This document shows, piece by piece, positions 16,017-26,040 of a stretch of 64,000 nucleotides of DNA (position 1 is its first letter; every line of letters starts with the position of its first letter). The position numbers were made by a program, and so were the translations under genes. Source of the DNA: Kitasatospora humi (GTDB lineage: Bacteria; Actinomycetota; Actinomycetes; Streptomycetales; Streptomycetaceae); assembly GCF_020907985.1 (NCBI RefSeq), contig NZ_JAJJPA010000014.1, positions 94,289 to 158,288 of the forward strand, written 5' to 3'. The notes under the pieces were generated by a model. The model saw only the letters and a list, made by a program, of their open reading frames with translations. It did not search any database and was not told the DNA's origin.

Positions 16017-19000
16017 AGTTGCGCGGCGGCAGCGGCGGGCGGCGCAGGTCGGGCCTCGGGGCGTCGGACGGCGGCGCGACCGCCGGTCGCTCGCGCAGCA
16101 GCTCCAGCGCCACCCGCACCGCCTCCGCCAGCTCGGTGTTCCGCCCCGCCGCCCAGTCGGCGGGGCTGCGCAGCACCGGGATGTCCGGTGCCACCCCGTG
16201 GTTCTCCACCCCGAAGCCGTAGCCGTCGATGAACCACGAGGCGGTGGCCGGGAGCTGGATCTGGGTGCCGTCACCCAGCAGCTGCCGGCCGATGGTGCCC
16301 ACCACCCCGCCCCAGGTGCGGCGGCCGACCACCGGTCCCAGACCCAGCAGCTTCATCGCCAGGATGATCACGTCACCGTCCGAGCTGGTCGCCTCGTCGG
16401 CCAGGGCCACGATCGGGCCGCGCGGCGCGTGACTGGGGTAGCGCCACGGGCGGCGGTCCCGGGTGAGGTCCCAGCCGAGCACCCGCCGGCTGAGCTTCTC
16501 CAGCACCAGCTCGGAGACGTTGCCACCGGCGTTGCCGCGCACGTCCAGCACCAGCGCCGGCCGGTCCAGCTCCCGGCGCAGGTCCCGGTTGAACTGCGCC
16601 CAACCGGAGCCGCCGAGGTCCGGGATGTGCAGGTAGCCGCAGAGTCCGTCACTGAACTCCCGCACCAGGGCCCGCCGTCGGGCCACCCAGTCCTGGTAGC
16701 GCAGCGGCCGCTCGTCGGTCAGCGGAACGACCGCCACCCGGCGCACCGGGCCGTCGGCGCCGCGCCGCAACGCCAGCTCCACGGTGCAGCCGCCGGTGCC
16801 GGCAAGCAGCGGCAGCGGGCCGCGCACCGGGTCCAGCGGCCGGCCGCCGATCTCCACCAGCTCGTCGCCCTCGCGCACCTGGTGGCCGGCCAGCGGGGCC
16901 CGGGCCCGCGGGTCGGACGTCTCGCCGAGCAGCACCCGGCCGATCAGCCAGCGCCCGTCGTGGTCGTGCCTGCCCGAGGCACCGAGCAGGCCGAGCGGCT
17001 GCTGCACCGGTGACGGTCCCTCGCCGCGCCGGGACGCGGTGACGTAGGCGTGCGAGGTGCCCAGTTCGCCGAGGAGCTCGCGGAGCAGGTCGGCGAAGTC
17101 GTCGGGGGAGGCGATCCGGTCCAGCAGCGGCTCGTACTGCGCGACCAGGGCGGGCCAGTCCAGGCCGCCCAGCGCCTCGTCCCAGAAGTGGTCCCGGACC
17201 AGCCGGGCCGCCTCGTGGTACGCCTGCCGCCACTCCGCCCCCGGGTGCACGGTGTGCACGATCCGGCGCAGGTCCACGTTGACCACCGGCCCGGCCAGCG
17301 GAACCAGCTTGAGCTGCCCGGACGAGAAGGTGCTGACCGCCGAGCCGTCACCGGCGACCGCGAAGCCGTCCACCTGCTCCTGCAGCGTCGATCGGGAGGC
17401 GGTGGCCAGGTCGAAGTGCTCCAGCGAGGGGCGGCCCGAGGTGTCGGTGGGGCTGGCGAAGGTCTGGCCGAGGGTGCCGGAGAGCGGCCAGCGCAGCCAG
17501 ACCAGCCCGCCGCGCACCGCCGCCGGGGTGGAGTACTTGGAGGCGATCACCGGGAACGGCACCAGCCGGTCGCCGATCCCGTCCGGGTCGACCAGCACCG
17601 TGCCGTCGCCGGGGGCCGGGGCCTGCTCGTCGCCGACCGCGGCGGCGAACGGCGACGGGGTGTCGGCCGCCAGCGGCACCAGGTAGGGGCGGCAGCCCAG
17701 CGGGAACGACAGGTCACCGGTGTGCACGTCGTGCACCGGGTCGAAGCCGCGCCAGGAGAGGAAGACCAGGTACCGGCCGTCCCGGGTGAAGACCGGCTGC
17801 TCGTCCTCGAAGCGGCCGTCGGTGACGTCCAGGGGCAGCGCCTCGGTGCCGCGGTCCAGCCGGATCAGCCGGATCCGGCGCAGCGAGCGGCCGGCCACCG
17901 GTTGCGACCAGGCCAGCCAGCGCGAGTCGGGGGAGAAGGCCAGGCCCCGGATCGGGCCGAAGGTGGAACGGGCGAGCTCGCGCACCCCGCCGTCGGCGGC
18001 GTCCACCAGCAGCAGCCTGCCGTCACCGGCGGCGACCGCCAGGGTCGCGCCGTCCGGGGTGGCGACCAGCTCCAGCACCCGGCCGAGCCGACCGGAGGCG
18101 AGCCGGCGGGCCTCGGTGCGGGTGGCCTGCCCGGGCAGCGGGGCGATCTCCAGCGCGTCCTCGCCCTCGGCGTCGGTCACCCAGGCCACCGCCCCGGTGT
18201 GCCCGAGCACCACCGGCAGCCGGGCCCGCACGCCCGGGGTGTCGGCCAGTGCCCGGGCCGGGCCGTCGCGGTGGGTCAGCCAGTAGAGGCTGCCGCGCAC
18301 CCCGATCACCCCGGACTTGCCGGTGCTGTCGCAGATCAGGTCGTTGACGGAGCGGGCGGCGGTCACCGGATAGGGCCGCCGGCCGGTCCGGCTGCCGCCG
18401 AGCCGGATGTCCAGCCGGCGCGGTTCGGGCGTGTCGAGGCCGTCCAGCAGCCAGACGTCCCCCGCGTGCTGGTAGACCACCCGGCGTCCGTCGCTGGCGG
18501 CCTCCCGGGCGTAGAACGTGTCGTGGTCGGTGTGGCGGCGCAGGTCGGAGCCGTCCGGGGCGCAGGAGTAGAGGTTGCCGATGCCTTCGTGGTCGGAGAG
18601 GAAGGCCACCCTGGGACGGTCGGGCCCGCCGACCAGCATCGGCGAGGAGAGGTGGCCGCGCAGGTCGGGCAGCAGCCGCTCGCCGTCCAACCAGAGGATG
18701 CCGGTGGCGCCGCCCCGGTAGCGCTTCCAGGCGGCCGGCTCGTGCGGGGCGGCGTTGGTCAGCAGCAGGGTGTGCGCCTCGGACACCTGGGCGTCGCGCA
18801 CCGGGCCCCAGGGCTCGCGGCGGCCGGGAGCGCCGTTCGGCGGCAGCGCGTGCGCCCAGGTGTAGTGGGCGAACGGCTCGTGGTACGAGGTGACGGCCAG
18901 CACCTCGCCGTCCGGCAGCCAGCCGCGCACCCGGGTGTCCTGGCTGCCCCAGTACGTCAGCCGGACGGACGGGCCGCCGGTGGTGGGGGTCGTCCACACC

Positions 19001-19209
19001 TCGGGGGTGGGCCCGGACCAGCTGGTCCAGGCGACCGTGGCGCCGTCCGGGGACAGCCGGGGATGGCTGACCCGGGTGCGGTCGGCGGTGAGCCGCCAGG
19101 CGCGTCCGGAAACCGTGTCGCCCGCGAGCGGCGCCAGCCAGACGTCGTCCTCGGCGGTCAGGGCCAGCAGGTCGCCGTGCAGATGGGGGAAGCGCAGGTA
19201 ACCACTCAC
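16015..19209 (-). CDS. Tricorn-type S41 serine protease
   Basis: The protein has 1064 residues and starts at a GTG with AAGGA upstream (the open frame extends 60 nt further without a ribosome site). The order is a six-bladed plus a seven-bladed beta-propeller (repeated HPRLSPDG- and FSPDSRWLAWSQ-like strands), a helical bundle (HEAARLVRDHFWDEALGGLDW), a PDZ domain (LAGHQVREGDELVEIGGRPL) and the S41 catalytic core. The core has LDVRGNAGGNVSELVLEKL, the serine region DEATSSDGDVII and GVENHGVAPDIPV. Tricorn degrades peptides released by the proteasome in the cytosol; no signal peptide is visible. The tRNA-Lys copy 3 terminator lies upstream. Confidence 0.92.
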   Translation of the reverse strand: MSGYLRFPHLHGDLLALTAEDDVWLAPLAGDTVSGRAWRLTADRTRVSHPRLSPDGATVAWTSWSGPTPEVWTTPTTGGPSVRLTYWGSQDTRVRGWLPDGEVLAVTSYHEPFAHYTWAHALPPNGAPGRREPWGPVRDAQVSEAHTLLLTNAAPHEPAAWKRYRGGATGILWLDGERLLPDLRGHLSSPMLVGGPDRPRVAFLSDHEGIGNLYSCAPDGSDLRRHTDHDTFYAREAASDGRRVVYQHAGDVWLLDGLDTPEPRRLDIRLGGSRTGRRPYPVTAARSVNDLICDSTGKSGVIGVRGSLYWLTHRDGPARALADTPGVRARLPVVLGHTGAVAWVTDAEGEDALEIAPLPGQATRTEARRLASGRLGRVLELVATPDGATLAVAAGDGRLLLVDAADGGVRELARSTFGPIRGLAFSPDSRWLAWSQPVAGRSLRRIRLIRLDRGTEALPLDVTDGRFEDEQPVFTRDGRYLVFLSWRGFDPVHDVHTGDLSFPLGCRPYLVPLAADTPSPFAAAVGDEQAPAPGDGTVLVDPDGIGDRLVPFPVIASKYSTPAAVRGGLVWLRWPLSGTLGQTFASPTDTSGRPSLEHFDLATASRSTLQEQVDGFAVAGDGSAVSTFSSGQLKLVPLAGPVVNVDLRRIVHTVHPGAEWRQAYHEAARLVRDHFWDEALGGLDWPALVAQYEPLLDRIASPDDFADLLRELLGELGTSHAYVTASRRGEGPSPVQQPLGLLGASGRHDHDGRWLIGRVLLGETSDPRARAPLAGHQVREGDELVEIGGRPLDPVRGPLPLLAGTGGCTVELALRRGADGPVRRVAVVPLTDERPLRYQDWVARRRALVREFSDGLCGYLHIPDLGGSGWAQFNRDLRRELDRPALVLDVRGNAGGNVSELVLEKLSRRVLGWDLTRDRRPWRYPSHAPRGPIVALADEATSSDGDVIILAMKLLGLGPVVGRRTWGGVVGTIGRQLLGDGTQIQLPATASWFIDGYGFGVENHGVAPDIPVLRSPADWAAGRNTELAEAVRVALELLRERPAVAPPSDAPRPDLRRPPLPPRN

Positions 19210-19273
19210 AGGCCCATCCTTCGATGCGCCCCGGGACCCGGCAAACGGAAGCGCGCCGGGTCCGCACACACGC

Positions 19274-19307
19274 CGGAGGGCCCCCCGCTTCCGCGAGGGG
19301 CCCTCCG
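19274..19307 (-). terminator. Hairpin terminator downstream of tRNA-Lys copy 3
   Basis: A stem of about 14 bp with one mismatch (arms starting CGGAGGGCCCC and ending GGGGCCCTCCG) lies 8 nt from the tRNA 3' end. Confidence 0.75.
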
Positions 19308-19315
19308 ACCGTCTG

Positions 19316-19389
19316 TGCGCCGCCAGGGACTCGAACCCCGGACCCGCTGATTAAGAGTCAGCTGCTCTAACCAACTGAGCTAGCGGCGC
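19316..19389 (-). tRNA. tRNA-Lys (anticodon CTT), copy 3
   Basis: Identical to the other three copies over all 74 nt. A TAATGT -10-like box (complement of 19405-19410) lies 15 nt upstream of the tRNA 5' end, with the shared GTCAGCAG leader between. Confidence 0.96.
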
Positions 19390-19539
19390 CTGCTGACGTG
19401 GAGAACATTACCTGGTCACCGGCCGGATCGCCGAATCGGGGAGCGGCGGGGCGGGAGCCCCGGGGCTCGGCGCGCCGAAGGAATGAGATGGTTTGTCATA
19501 TCTACGCTGATCTTGTCCGATGAGGAGGGGATCGTCTCC

Positions 19540-21120
19540 GTGGGTCAGCTCTCGCTGCTCTTCCTGGTGCTGCTCGCCTCGGTGATCACCGTGCCGGTGG
19601 GGCGGAAGACCGGCATCCCGCAGCCGGTGCTGATGACCCTGATCGGGCTGGTCTTCGCGGTGGTGCCGCAGATCCCGAACGTCGCGGTGGACCCGTCGCT
19701 GATCCTGCCGCTGGTGCTGCCGCCCCTGGTCTTCGCGGTCGCCCGGCGGGCCTCGATCGTCTACTTCCGGGCGAACCTGCGGTCCATCCTGCTGCTCGCC
19801 GTGGCCCTGGTGGTGATCACCACCAGCGCGGTGGCGGGAGCCGTCCACGCGCTGGTGCCGGCCGCGCCGGTGGCCGCCGCGGTGGCGCTGGGCGCGCTGG
19901 TCTCGCCGCCCGACCCGGTGGCCGCGGTCGCGGTGGCCGGCAGCGTCGGACTGCCCCGGCGGCTGGTCGCGGTCCTGGAGAGCGAGGGCCTGTTCAACGA
20001 CGTCACCGCCATCGTGATCTACTCGCTGGCCGTCGAGGCGGTGGTGGCGGGCGACTTCTCGGTGCCGCACGCGCTGCTGCGGTTCGCGGAGTCCGCGGTG
20101 CTGGGGGTGGTGATCGCGGTGGCGCTCGGCTGGCTGGCCACCAAGGTGGCGACCCTGCTGGACGACCCGACCCTCCAGGTGGCGCTCAACCTGCTGGTGC
20201 CGTACGCCGCCTACGCGCTGGCCGAGGAGGCCGAGGGCTCCGGGGTGCTGGCCGTGGTGGTGGTCGGCCTCTACCTGGCCGAACGGGCCACCGACGCCGA
20301 CGACGTCTCCTACCGGCTGGTCGGCAGCGCCTTCTGGGACATCCTGGAGACCCTGATCACCGGGGTGGCCTTCGGGCTGATCGGGCTGGAACTGGCCACC
20401 GTGCTCAGGGCCGTCGGAGCCGGCTGGCACAGCATGGTGGGGGACGCCGCGGTGGTGATCGCCGTCGTGGTGGGGGTGCGGCTGGTGTGGCTGCTGCCGG
20501 CCGCCTGGCTCTCCGACCAGCTCAGCCACGGCACCGAGGACACCCCGCTCAGCTGGCGGGAGAGCGTGGTGCTCTGGTGGTCCGGGATGCGCGGGGTGGC
20601 GACGGTCGCGCTGGCGCTGGCCGTCCCGCTCACCGTGCACGGCGGCGGGCCGTTCCCGGGACGGTCCCGGATCGTCTTCGTCGCCTTCTGCGTGGTGCTG
20701 TTCACCTTGGTGGTGCAGGGGTTGACGCTGCCCTGGCTGGTCCGGCGGCTCGGCATCGACCCGCACCTGGACCGGCGCGAGCAGGAGCAGCGGGAGCTGT
20801 GGTGGCGGGCCAGCAAGGCGGCGCTGGACCGGCTGCACGAGCTGGCCGACCAGGACAAGCTGCCGAGTGAACTCGTGGACAAACTCCGGGAACGCCAGCA
20901 TGACCGGATGGCTCGCCTCTGCCCCGAGCAGTACGAGCAGGAAGAGGCCGAGGAGGCCCGCGAGCGAGCCGGGATGGTGCGCCGGTTCCGCGCCCTGGAA
21001 GAGGACTTGCTGGCCGCGTCCCGGCGGGAGATCGTGCAGGCGCGCAGCGAGCCGGGTGCCGATCCGGAGTTGGTCGACGAGGTGCTGCGCGGACTGGACC
21101 TCCGGTCGGAGCGGAAGTGA
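19540..21120 (+). CDS. Na+/H+ antiporter, CPA1/NhaP type
   Basis: From the GTG at 19540 (GAGGAGGGG ending 9 nt before it) the protein has 526 residues; an upstream ATG at 19483 is in frame but lacks a ribosome site. About twelve membrane helices occupy the first 400 residues. Conserved transport motifs are [16 protein letters not shown] and the ion-site [15 protein letters not shown] with its Asn-Asp pair. The last 110 residues are a cytosolic helical tail rich in Glu/Arg ([19 protein letters not shown]), likely regulatory and dimeric. The role is cytoplasmic pH and sodium control. The ion specificity is inferred from the family. Confidence 0.92.
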   Translation: MGQLSLLFLVLLASVITVPVGRKTGIPQPVLMTLIGLVFAVVPQIPNVAVDPSLILPLVLPPLVFAVARRASIVYFRANLRSILLLAVALVVITTSAVAGAVHALVPAAPVAAAVALGALVSPPDPVAAVAVAGSVGLPRRLVAVLESEGLFNDVTAIVIYSLAVEAVVAGDFSVPHALLRFAESAVLGVVIAVALGWLATKVATLLDDPTLQVALNLLVPYAAYALAEEAEGSGVLAVVVVGLYLAERATDADDVSYRLVGSAFWDILETLITGVAFGLIGLELATVLRAVGAGWHSMVGDAAVVIAVVVGVRLVWLLPAAWLSDQLSHGTEDTPLSWRESVVLWWSGMRGVATVALALAVPLTVHGGGPFPGRSRIVFVAFCVVLFTLVVQGLTLPWLVRRLGIDPHLDRREQEQRELWWRASKAALDRLHELADQDKLPSELVDKLRERQHDRMARLCPEQYEQEEAEEARERAGMVRRFRALEEDLLAASRREIVQARSEPGADPELVDEVLRGLDLRSERK

Positions 21121-21262
21121 GGGCACTGCGTCAGGTGCCGGTGACGCCAGGTGTGCTGACAGTTCCGTAGGCTGGGCGCGGTCGAGCCGCCGAACGCGTC
21201 GGCGCTACCCGGGGTCCGTCCCTCCGGGCCCCGGCCGTCACAGACCGATCAGAGGAGAAACC

Positions 21263-22924
21263 ATGCCGCAGACCCCCGCCGGCCAGAGCGCGCCGCTGAA
21301 GTGCGCGCAGCAGTGGGCCGCCCTCGCGGACCACCGCGAGAAGCTCGGTGACCTGCACCTGCGCGAGCTGTTCGCCGCCGACCCGCAGCGCGGCACCCGC
21401 TACACGGTGCAGGTCGGGGACCTGTATCTGGACTATTCCAAGCACCTGGTGACGGACGAGACCCTCGAGCTGCTGCGCTCGCTCGCGCAGGCCGCCGACG
21501 TGGCAGGCCTCCGGGACGCGATGTTCCGCGGCGAGAAGATCAACGTCACCGAGGACCGCGCCGTGCTGCACACCGCGCTGCGGGCCCCGCGCGGGGCCGT
21601 GATCGAGGTGGACGGCGTCAATGTGGTGCCCGAGGTGCACGCCGTCCTGGACAGGATGGCCGCCTTCGCCGACCGGGTGCGCAGCGGTGCCTGGACCGGC
21701 CACACCGGCAAGCGGATCAAGAACGTCGTCAACATCGGCATCGGCGGCTCCGACCTCGGCCCGGCGATGGCCTACGAGGCGTTGCGCTCCTACACCCAGC
21801 GCGACCTGACCGTGCGCTTCGTCTCCAACGTGGACGGCGCCGACCTGCACGAGGCGGTCCGCGACCTCGACGCGGCCGAAACCCTGTTCATCGTCGCCTC
21901 CAAGACCTTCACCACGATCGAGACGATCACCAACGCCACCTCGGCCCGGGAGTGGCTGCTGGCCCGGCTCGGCGCCGGCCAGGAGGCGGTGGCCAAGCAC
22001 TTCGTGGCGCTCTCCACCAACGCCAAGGGCGTGGCCGACTTCGGCATCGACGTGGAGAACATGTTCGAGTTCTGGGACTGGGTCGGCGGGCGCTACTCCT
22101 ACGACTCGGCGATCGGCCTGTCGCTGATGATCGCCATCGGCCCGGAGCGGTTCCAGGAGATGCTGGACGGCTTCCGCCTGGTGGACGAGCACTTCCGCAC
22201 CGCGCCGCTGGAGCAGAACGTGCCGTTCCTGCTCGGCCTGCTGGGCCTGTGGTACGGCCAGTTCTTCGACGCCCAGTCGCACGCGGTGCTGCCCTACTCG
22301 CACTACCTGTCCAAGTTCACCGCCTACCTGCAGCAGCTGGACATGGAGTCCAACGGCAAGTCGGTGCAGCGCGACGGCAGCCCGGTCGGCTGGACCACCG
22401 GCCCCGTGGTCTGGGGCACCCCCGGCACCAACGGCCAGCACGCCTACTACCAGCTGCTGCACCAGGGCACCAAGGTGATCCCGGCCGACCTGATCGGCTT
22501 CGCCCAGCCGGTCGAGGACCTGGCTCCCGGCCTGGTCGCCCAGCACGACCTGCTGATGGCCAACTTCTTCGCCCAGGCGCAGGCCTTCGCGTTCGGCAAG
22601 ACCGCCGATGAGGTCCGCGCCGAGGGCGTGGCCGAGTTCCAGGTGCCGCACCGCACCTTCCGCGGCAACCACCCGACCACCGTGGTGCTCGCCCGGGAGC
22701 TCACCCCGTCGGTGCTCGGCCAGCTGGTCGCGCTCTACGAGCACAAGGTCTTCGTGCAGGGTGCGATCTGGAACATCGACTCCTTCGACCAGTGGGGCGT
22801 GGAGCTCGGCAAGGTGCTGGCCAAGAAGATCGAGCCGGTGCTGCTGACCGGTGAGGGCGGCGAGCACCTGGACAGCTCCAGCGCGGCCCTGGTCGCCAAG
22901 TACCGCGCGCTGCGCGGTCGCTGA
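21263..22924 (+). CDS. pgi: Glucose-6-phosphate isomerase
   Basis: The 553-residue protein has the standard PGI length and both family signatures: [15 protein letters not shown], and [18 protein letters not shown] near the C-terminus. Also present are [11 protein letters not shown] (sugar-phosphate binding), SKTFTTIET and the catalytic region GNHPTTVVL. It interconverts glucose-6-phosphate and fructose-6-phosphate at the branch between glycolysis and the pentose phosphate pathway. The start ATG has AGAGGAG 5 nt upstream; an open frame upstream is not used. It is a single gene followed by its own terminator, 142 bp after the antiporter gene. Confidence 0.97.
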   Translation: MPQTPAGQSAPLKCAQQWAALADHREKLGDLHLRELFAADPQRGTRYTVQVGDLYLDYSKHLVTDETLELLRSLAQAADVAGLRDAMFRGEKINVTEDRAVLHTALRAPRGAVIEVDGVNVVPEVHAVLDRMAAFADRVRSGAWTGHTGKRIKNVVNIGIGGSDLGPAMAYEALRSYTQRDLTVRFVSNVDGADLHEAVRDLDAAETLFIVASKTFTTIETITNATSAREWLLARLGAGQEAVAKHFVALSTNAKGVADFGIDVENMFEFWDWVGGRYSYDSAIGLSLMIAIGPERFQEMLDGFRLVDEHFRTAPLEQNVPFLLGLLGLWYGQFFDAQSHAVLPYSHYLSKFTAYLQQLDMESNGKSVQRDGSPVGWTTGPVVWGTPGTNGQHAYYQLLHQGTKVIPADLIGFAQPVEDLAPGLVAQHDLLMANFFAQAQAFAFGKTADEVRAEGVAEFQVPHRTFRGNHPTTVVLARELTPSVLGQLVALYEHKVFVQGAIWNIDSFDQWGVELGKVLAKKIEPVLLTGEGGEHLDSSSAALVAKYRALRGR

Positions 22925-22932
22925 GCCGCTGA

Positions 22933-22965
22933 GGGGGTGGAGCGACGCACATCGCTCCACCCCCC
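22933..22965 (+). terminator. Terminator of pgi
   Basis: A perfect 13-bp stem (arms 22933-22945 and 22953-22965) around a loop of 6-7 nt begins 9 nt after the pgi stop codon. Confidence 0.85.
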
Positions 22966-22990
22966 GGGGCCCGTCCTTGAGCCGGAAACG

Positions 22991-23024
22991 CCGAAGGCCC
23001 CTCGCTCTCGCGAGGGGCCTTCGG
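22991..23024 (-). terminator. Hairpin terminator downstream of tRNA-Lys copy 4
   Basis: A 14-bp stem (CCGAAGGCCCCTCG with its complement ending at 23024) and a loop of about 6 nt, almost the same sequence as the hairpin of copy 2. Confidence 0.8.
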
Positions 23025-23031
23025 TCGTCTG

Positions 23032-23105
23032 TGCGCCGCCAGGGACTCGAACCCCGGACCCGCTGATTAAGAGTCAGCTGCTCTAACCAACTGAGCTAGC
23101 GGCGC
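23032..23105 (-). tRNA. tRNA-Lys (anticodon CTT), copy 4
   Basis: Identical 74-nt sequence to copies 1-3. The upstream box is TAGAGT (complement of 23121-23126), the same as the tRNA-His promoter in this window, followed by the GTCAGCAG leader motif. Confidence 0.96.
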
Positions 23106-23313
23106 CTGCTGACGGAGAAAACTCTAGCAGCGCCGCGGGCCCAGCCAAAATCGCATATCTCCGGGGCCTCGGCGGAGCGGGCTCGGCGGAGCGGGCCTAT
23201 CGGGCGGGTTCGGCGGGACGTGCCCATCGGGCGGGCTCGGCTCGGCGGGGCGTCGGCGGGGCGGGCGTAGCGGTGGGGCTCGGCGAGGCGGGCCCAGGGT
23301 GTTCGGGCTTCTT

Positions 23314-23949
23314 TCAGGCGGGCGAGAGCGGGCGCAGCAGGCCGGGGCGCGGGGCCAGCGGTTCCCGGGTGCCGGTCGGCTCCGGCAGGTGGGCCCCGCG
23401 GCGCCGCGGCTCCACCTGGTGCGGGGCCCGGACCGGTTCGGCTCCCCGCGCGGCCCGCACGCAGGCCCAGAGCAGCACGCCCGCTCCCGGCAGCCAGGGC
23501 TCCCTGCTGTCCGGGGCCACGATCCAGCGGCCGTCGGCCGGCCCGGGCTCCGGCTGGTCCACTGCCCGGCGCACCGGCGGCACGGTGACCGCGTCCCCGA
23601 GGCCGTGGCAGAGCAGCGGCGGCACGTGCCGCGCCCACTCCTCCCAGGCGAGCAGGGTGCGCAGCCGGGGTGCGGCGCCCGGTTGGGCGAACAGCAGGGT
23701 GCGGCCCCGGAAGCCCGCCACCGGCCCGCAGCCCGGCCCGGAGGCCCACAGCTCGTCCAGCACCCGGCGGCCGAACAGCGCGGGCATGCTGATCACGTCG
23801 AAGGCCCGCCCGCAGGGCAGCACGGCCGGGGTCCACGGCCTGGCCTCCCAGAGGGCCCGCATGCTGCGCGGGTATTCGCTGGCCGAGGCCAGCCAGGCCT
23901 CACCGGCCTGGGTCAGAGACGCCACGGATTGGTAGGTCCAGATGTCCAC
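23314..23949 (-). CDS. Conserved protein resembling a degenerate primase-polymerase domain
   Basis: The 211-residue protein has a conserved-looking core: WLASASEYPRSMRALWEARP, VLPCGRAFDVISMP, GPVAGFRGRTLLFAQPG, LLCHGLGDAVTVPP and GRWIVAPDS. This order of strands (G-fDv, rG-lLf-pPG, GDavtvPP, W-vaP) resembles the bifunctional primase/polymerase N-terminal fold. Clear DxD catalytic residues are not visible, so it may be inactive or bind a nucleotide only. The C-terminal 40 residues are Pro/Arg-rich. Family membership is from memory of similar streptomycete proteins. It lies downstream of the helicase/nuclease operon on the same strand, with a small unknown gene in between. Confidence 0.6.
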   Translation of the reverse strand: MDIWTYQSVASLTQAGEAWLASASEYPRSMRALWEARPWTPAVLPCGRAFDVISMPALFGRRVLDELWASGPGCGPVAGFRGRTLLFAQPGAAPRLRTLLAWEEWARHVPPLLCHGLGDAVTVPPVRRAVDQPEPGPADGRWIVAPDSREPWLPGAGVLLWACVRAARGAEPVRAPHQVEPRRRGAHLPEPTGTREPLAPRPGLLRPLSPA

Positions 23950-24063
23950 GCCAAGCAGGGTGCTCCAGGTGCCGCGCGGCGTGCAGTGAAAATCCCAATC
24001 GCCGGACAGCGGGGCCGGGCAGGGCGTAGGGTTTCCCGCCGCATATGCCAGCGGCCCTGCGCT

Positions 24064-24408
24064 CTACTCGCTGGGCCGGGGCTGGCGCAGCAGTCCGCGG
24101 CCGTACTCGACCATGCGGACCGCGTAGTCGGCCGTCCAGTCGGCACGGGCGGCGATCTCGGCGGGGGAGAGCGAGTCGAACCGGTGCGGATCGGCCAGCT
24201 GGGCCGCCGCGATCGCCTGGTAGTCCGTCGCGCGCTCGGCCGCGACGCGGAACGCCAGCGCCAACTCGGTGGAGCGGCGCAGCAGTTCCCCCGGATCGTC
24301 AAGGCTCTCCAGCTGGAAGAACCGTTCCGGCTCGGCCGTCAGCTCCTCGGGCTCGAAGAGCAGCGGAGCCGGACGCAACCGGCGTGGCGGGTCTTGGCGA
24401 TCAGGCAT
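24064..24408 (-). CDS. Conserved small actinobacterial protein of unknown function
   Basis: From the ATG at 24408 (GAAGG about 9 nt upstream) the protein has 114 residues. It starts with a basic segment (PDRQDPPRRLRPAPLLFEPE) followed by helices (ELTAEPERFFQLESLDD, LLRRSTELALAFRVAAERAT, IAARADWTADYAVRMVEYGR). It has no cysteine, membrane segment or signal. The pattern FDSLSPAEIAARADWT looks like a conserved short helical motif. It lies between the primase-polymerase-like gene and the helicase gene on the same strand; gaps of 114 and 186 bp make co-transcription possible but not certain. Confidence 0.65.
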   Translation of the reverse strand: MPDRQDPPRRLRPAPLLFEPEELTAEPERFFQLESLDDPGELLRRSTELALAFRVAAERATDYQAIAAAQLADPHRFDSLSPAEIAARADWTADYAVRMVEYGRGLLRQPRPSE

Positions 24409-24594
24409 GGGCGGGCACCTTCGGGACGGGAGAGCAAACTCGGCCGTCGTCCATTGTCGCTCCTGCCCCATCCGGGCGGAACGGCGCTCACGGACTCCGC
24501 ACGCCGGAGCACGACTCGTCCCGGACGTTTCGGCCGGGTCGCCGCCGCGGCCGGCCGTGTGGGGTACGGGCCGGTGCCAGCCCGGGCCGGTGGT

Positions 24595-26040
24595 TCAGAG
24601 CCGCACCCGGTGCTCGGCCAGCTCCGCCAGCACCCGGTGGTTGGCCTCCCAACCGTCCGGGAACTGGGCGCCGACCCGTTCGAGCAGCGGGATCACCTCG
24701 CCGCCGATCCGCTCCTCCCAGCCCTGCGGGATCCGCACCGCGCTGCCCAGCTGCACCGGGTCGGTGGCCGGGTGCTCGTCCAGCAGCTCGGCGATCCCGG
24801 CCCGGGCCACCACGATGCAGGCGTGCCGGTGCCGGGAGGCCAGCACGCACAGCCGCCCGGTCTCCAGGTGGAAGGCGGTCGCGTCGTGCCGCCCGGAGAG
24901 CGGGTGCAGCACCACCGTGACGTCGTACTCACGGCCCTGCAGCCGGTTGGCGGTGTCCACCGCGACGGCCGGTCCGGTCGTCGCGTCCACCGGCACGCCC
25001 AGCTCCAGCAGCGCGGCCCGGACCGCCGCGGCCTGGTCGCGGTGGGCCGTGCCGACCGCGATCCGCTCGGCGGTCAGCGGCCTGCGGCCCTGCTCGGAGA
25101 CCGCCAGCACGCCGCGGTCCAGCAGCCGGCGGACCGTCGCCGCCACCGCCGCCACCGCCTGCGGGTCGGTGCGCACGGTGTACCGGGCCGGCAGCTCCAG
25201 CAGCGCCCAGCCGTACTCGGCGGCCTCGTCGATCGCCGCGTCCACCGCCGAACCGTCGGCCCGCCCACCCGGGAGCAGCAGCCGGTCGCCGGGGCCGGTG
25301 CCGGCGTGGAACGGCGTGTACGGGTAGAACGCCTCCGACACCAGCGGCGCGGCCGAGGCCGGCAGCCGCCAGGAGACCGGCAGCCGGTGCGGGCGGATCG
25401 CCGGATTGTGCGCCAGCAGGGTGACCACCGCACTGCTCGACGGGTCGTGGCTCAGGCCGCTCCACTGCTCGGTGCCGACCACGGTGAACGGGTCCAGCTG
25501 GCCGGGGTCGCCGACGAACAGGGCCCGCTCGAAGAGCCGGGCCACGGCCAGCAGGGCGTCCGAGCGCATCTGGTAGGCCTCGTCCACGATCGCGTGGCGC
25601 CACGGCTCGACGTCCCGCACCCACTGCCACTTGGCGGCGGTGGAGATCACCGCGTCCAGCGCCAGCAGGTCGCCGGGCTTGGCGGAGGCGGTCACGTTGG
25701 GATGCCGCACCGCCTCGGCGGTGGGCGGGGTGTCCGCCGCGTGCAGCCGGCCGATCGTCAGCTCCGGTGCCTTGGAGGCGAGCCGGTCGACCAGGTCGTC
25801 CACCTGGCTGTTGGTCTGGGCCACGATCATCAGCCGCTCACCGGCGCCGACCAGCTCCTGCGCGGCCCGCACCACCAGGGTCGACTTGCCGGCGCCCGGC
25901 GGGGAGTCGACCACCACGCCGCGCGGGGCACCGGGTGCGGGGCGCACCGTGGCATCCAGGATCGCCGCCACGGCGGCATCGGCGGCGGCTCCCGGATCGG
26001 TCGCGGCGGTGGTGTCGACAGAGCTCACGGTGCTGGTCAT
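24595..26040 (-). CDS. SF1 helicase, UPF1/Dna2-like, starting directly at motif I
   Basis: This 481-residue protein has all the SF1B motifs: Walker A SPPGAGKST at 46-54, Ia VAQTNSQVDDLV at 73-84, II VDEAYQM at 152-158, III FVGDPGQLDPF at 175-185, V VDTANRLQGREYDVTVV at 361-377 and VI VLASRHRHACIVVAR at 399-413. Motif VI replaces the usual VALTRAK with LASRHRH. Related helicases carry a nuclease and beta-barrel before motif I, but here only 45 residues precede Walker A. The ATG at 26040 overlaps the upstream stop (ATGA). It is the last gene of a three-gene coupled operon and most likely moves on DNA as the motor of a nuclease complex. Confidence 0.85.
   Translation of the reverse strand: MTSTVSSVDTTAATDPGAAADAAVAAILDATVRPAPGAPRGVVVDSPPGAGKSTLVVRAAQELVGAGERLMIVAQTNSQVDDLVDRLASKAPELTIGRLHAADTPPTAEAVRHPNVTASAKPGDLLALDAVISTAAKWQWVRDVEPWRHAIVDEAYQMRSDALLAVARLFERALFVGDPGQLDPFTVVGTEQWSGLSHDPSSSAVVTLLAHNPAIRPHRLPVSWRLPASAAPLVSEAFYPYTPFHAGTGPGDRLLLPGGRADGSAVDAAIDEAAEYGWALLELPARYTVRTDPQAVAAVAATVRRLLDRGVLAVSEQGRRPLTAERIAVGTAHRDQAAAVRAALLELGVPVDATTGPAVAVDTANRLQGREYDVTVVLHPLSGRHDATAFHLETGRLCVLASRHRHACIVVARAGIAELLDEHPATDPVQLGSAVRIPQGWEERIGGEVIPLLERVGAQFPDGWEANHRVLAELAEHRVRL

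Noticed and set aside
16015..19269. ATG-proximal longer form of the tricorn-type protease starting at 19269
   Set aside because: The additional 20 codons lie in the tRNA terminator region and lack a ribosome site; the GTG at 19209 has AAGGA.
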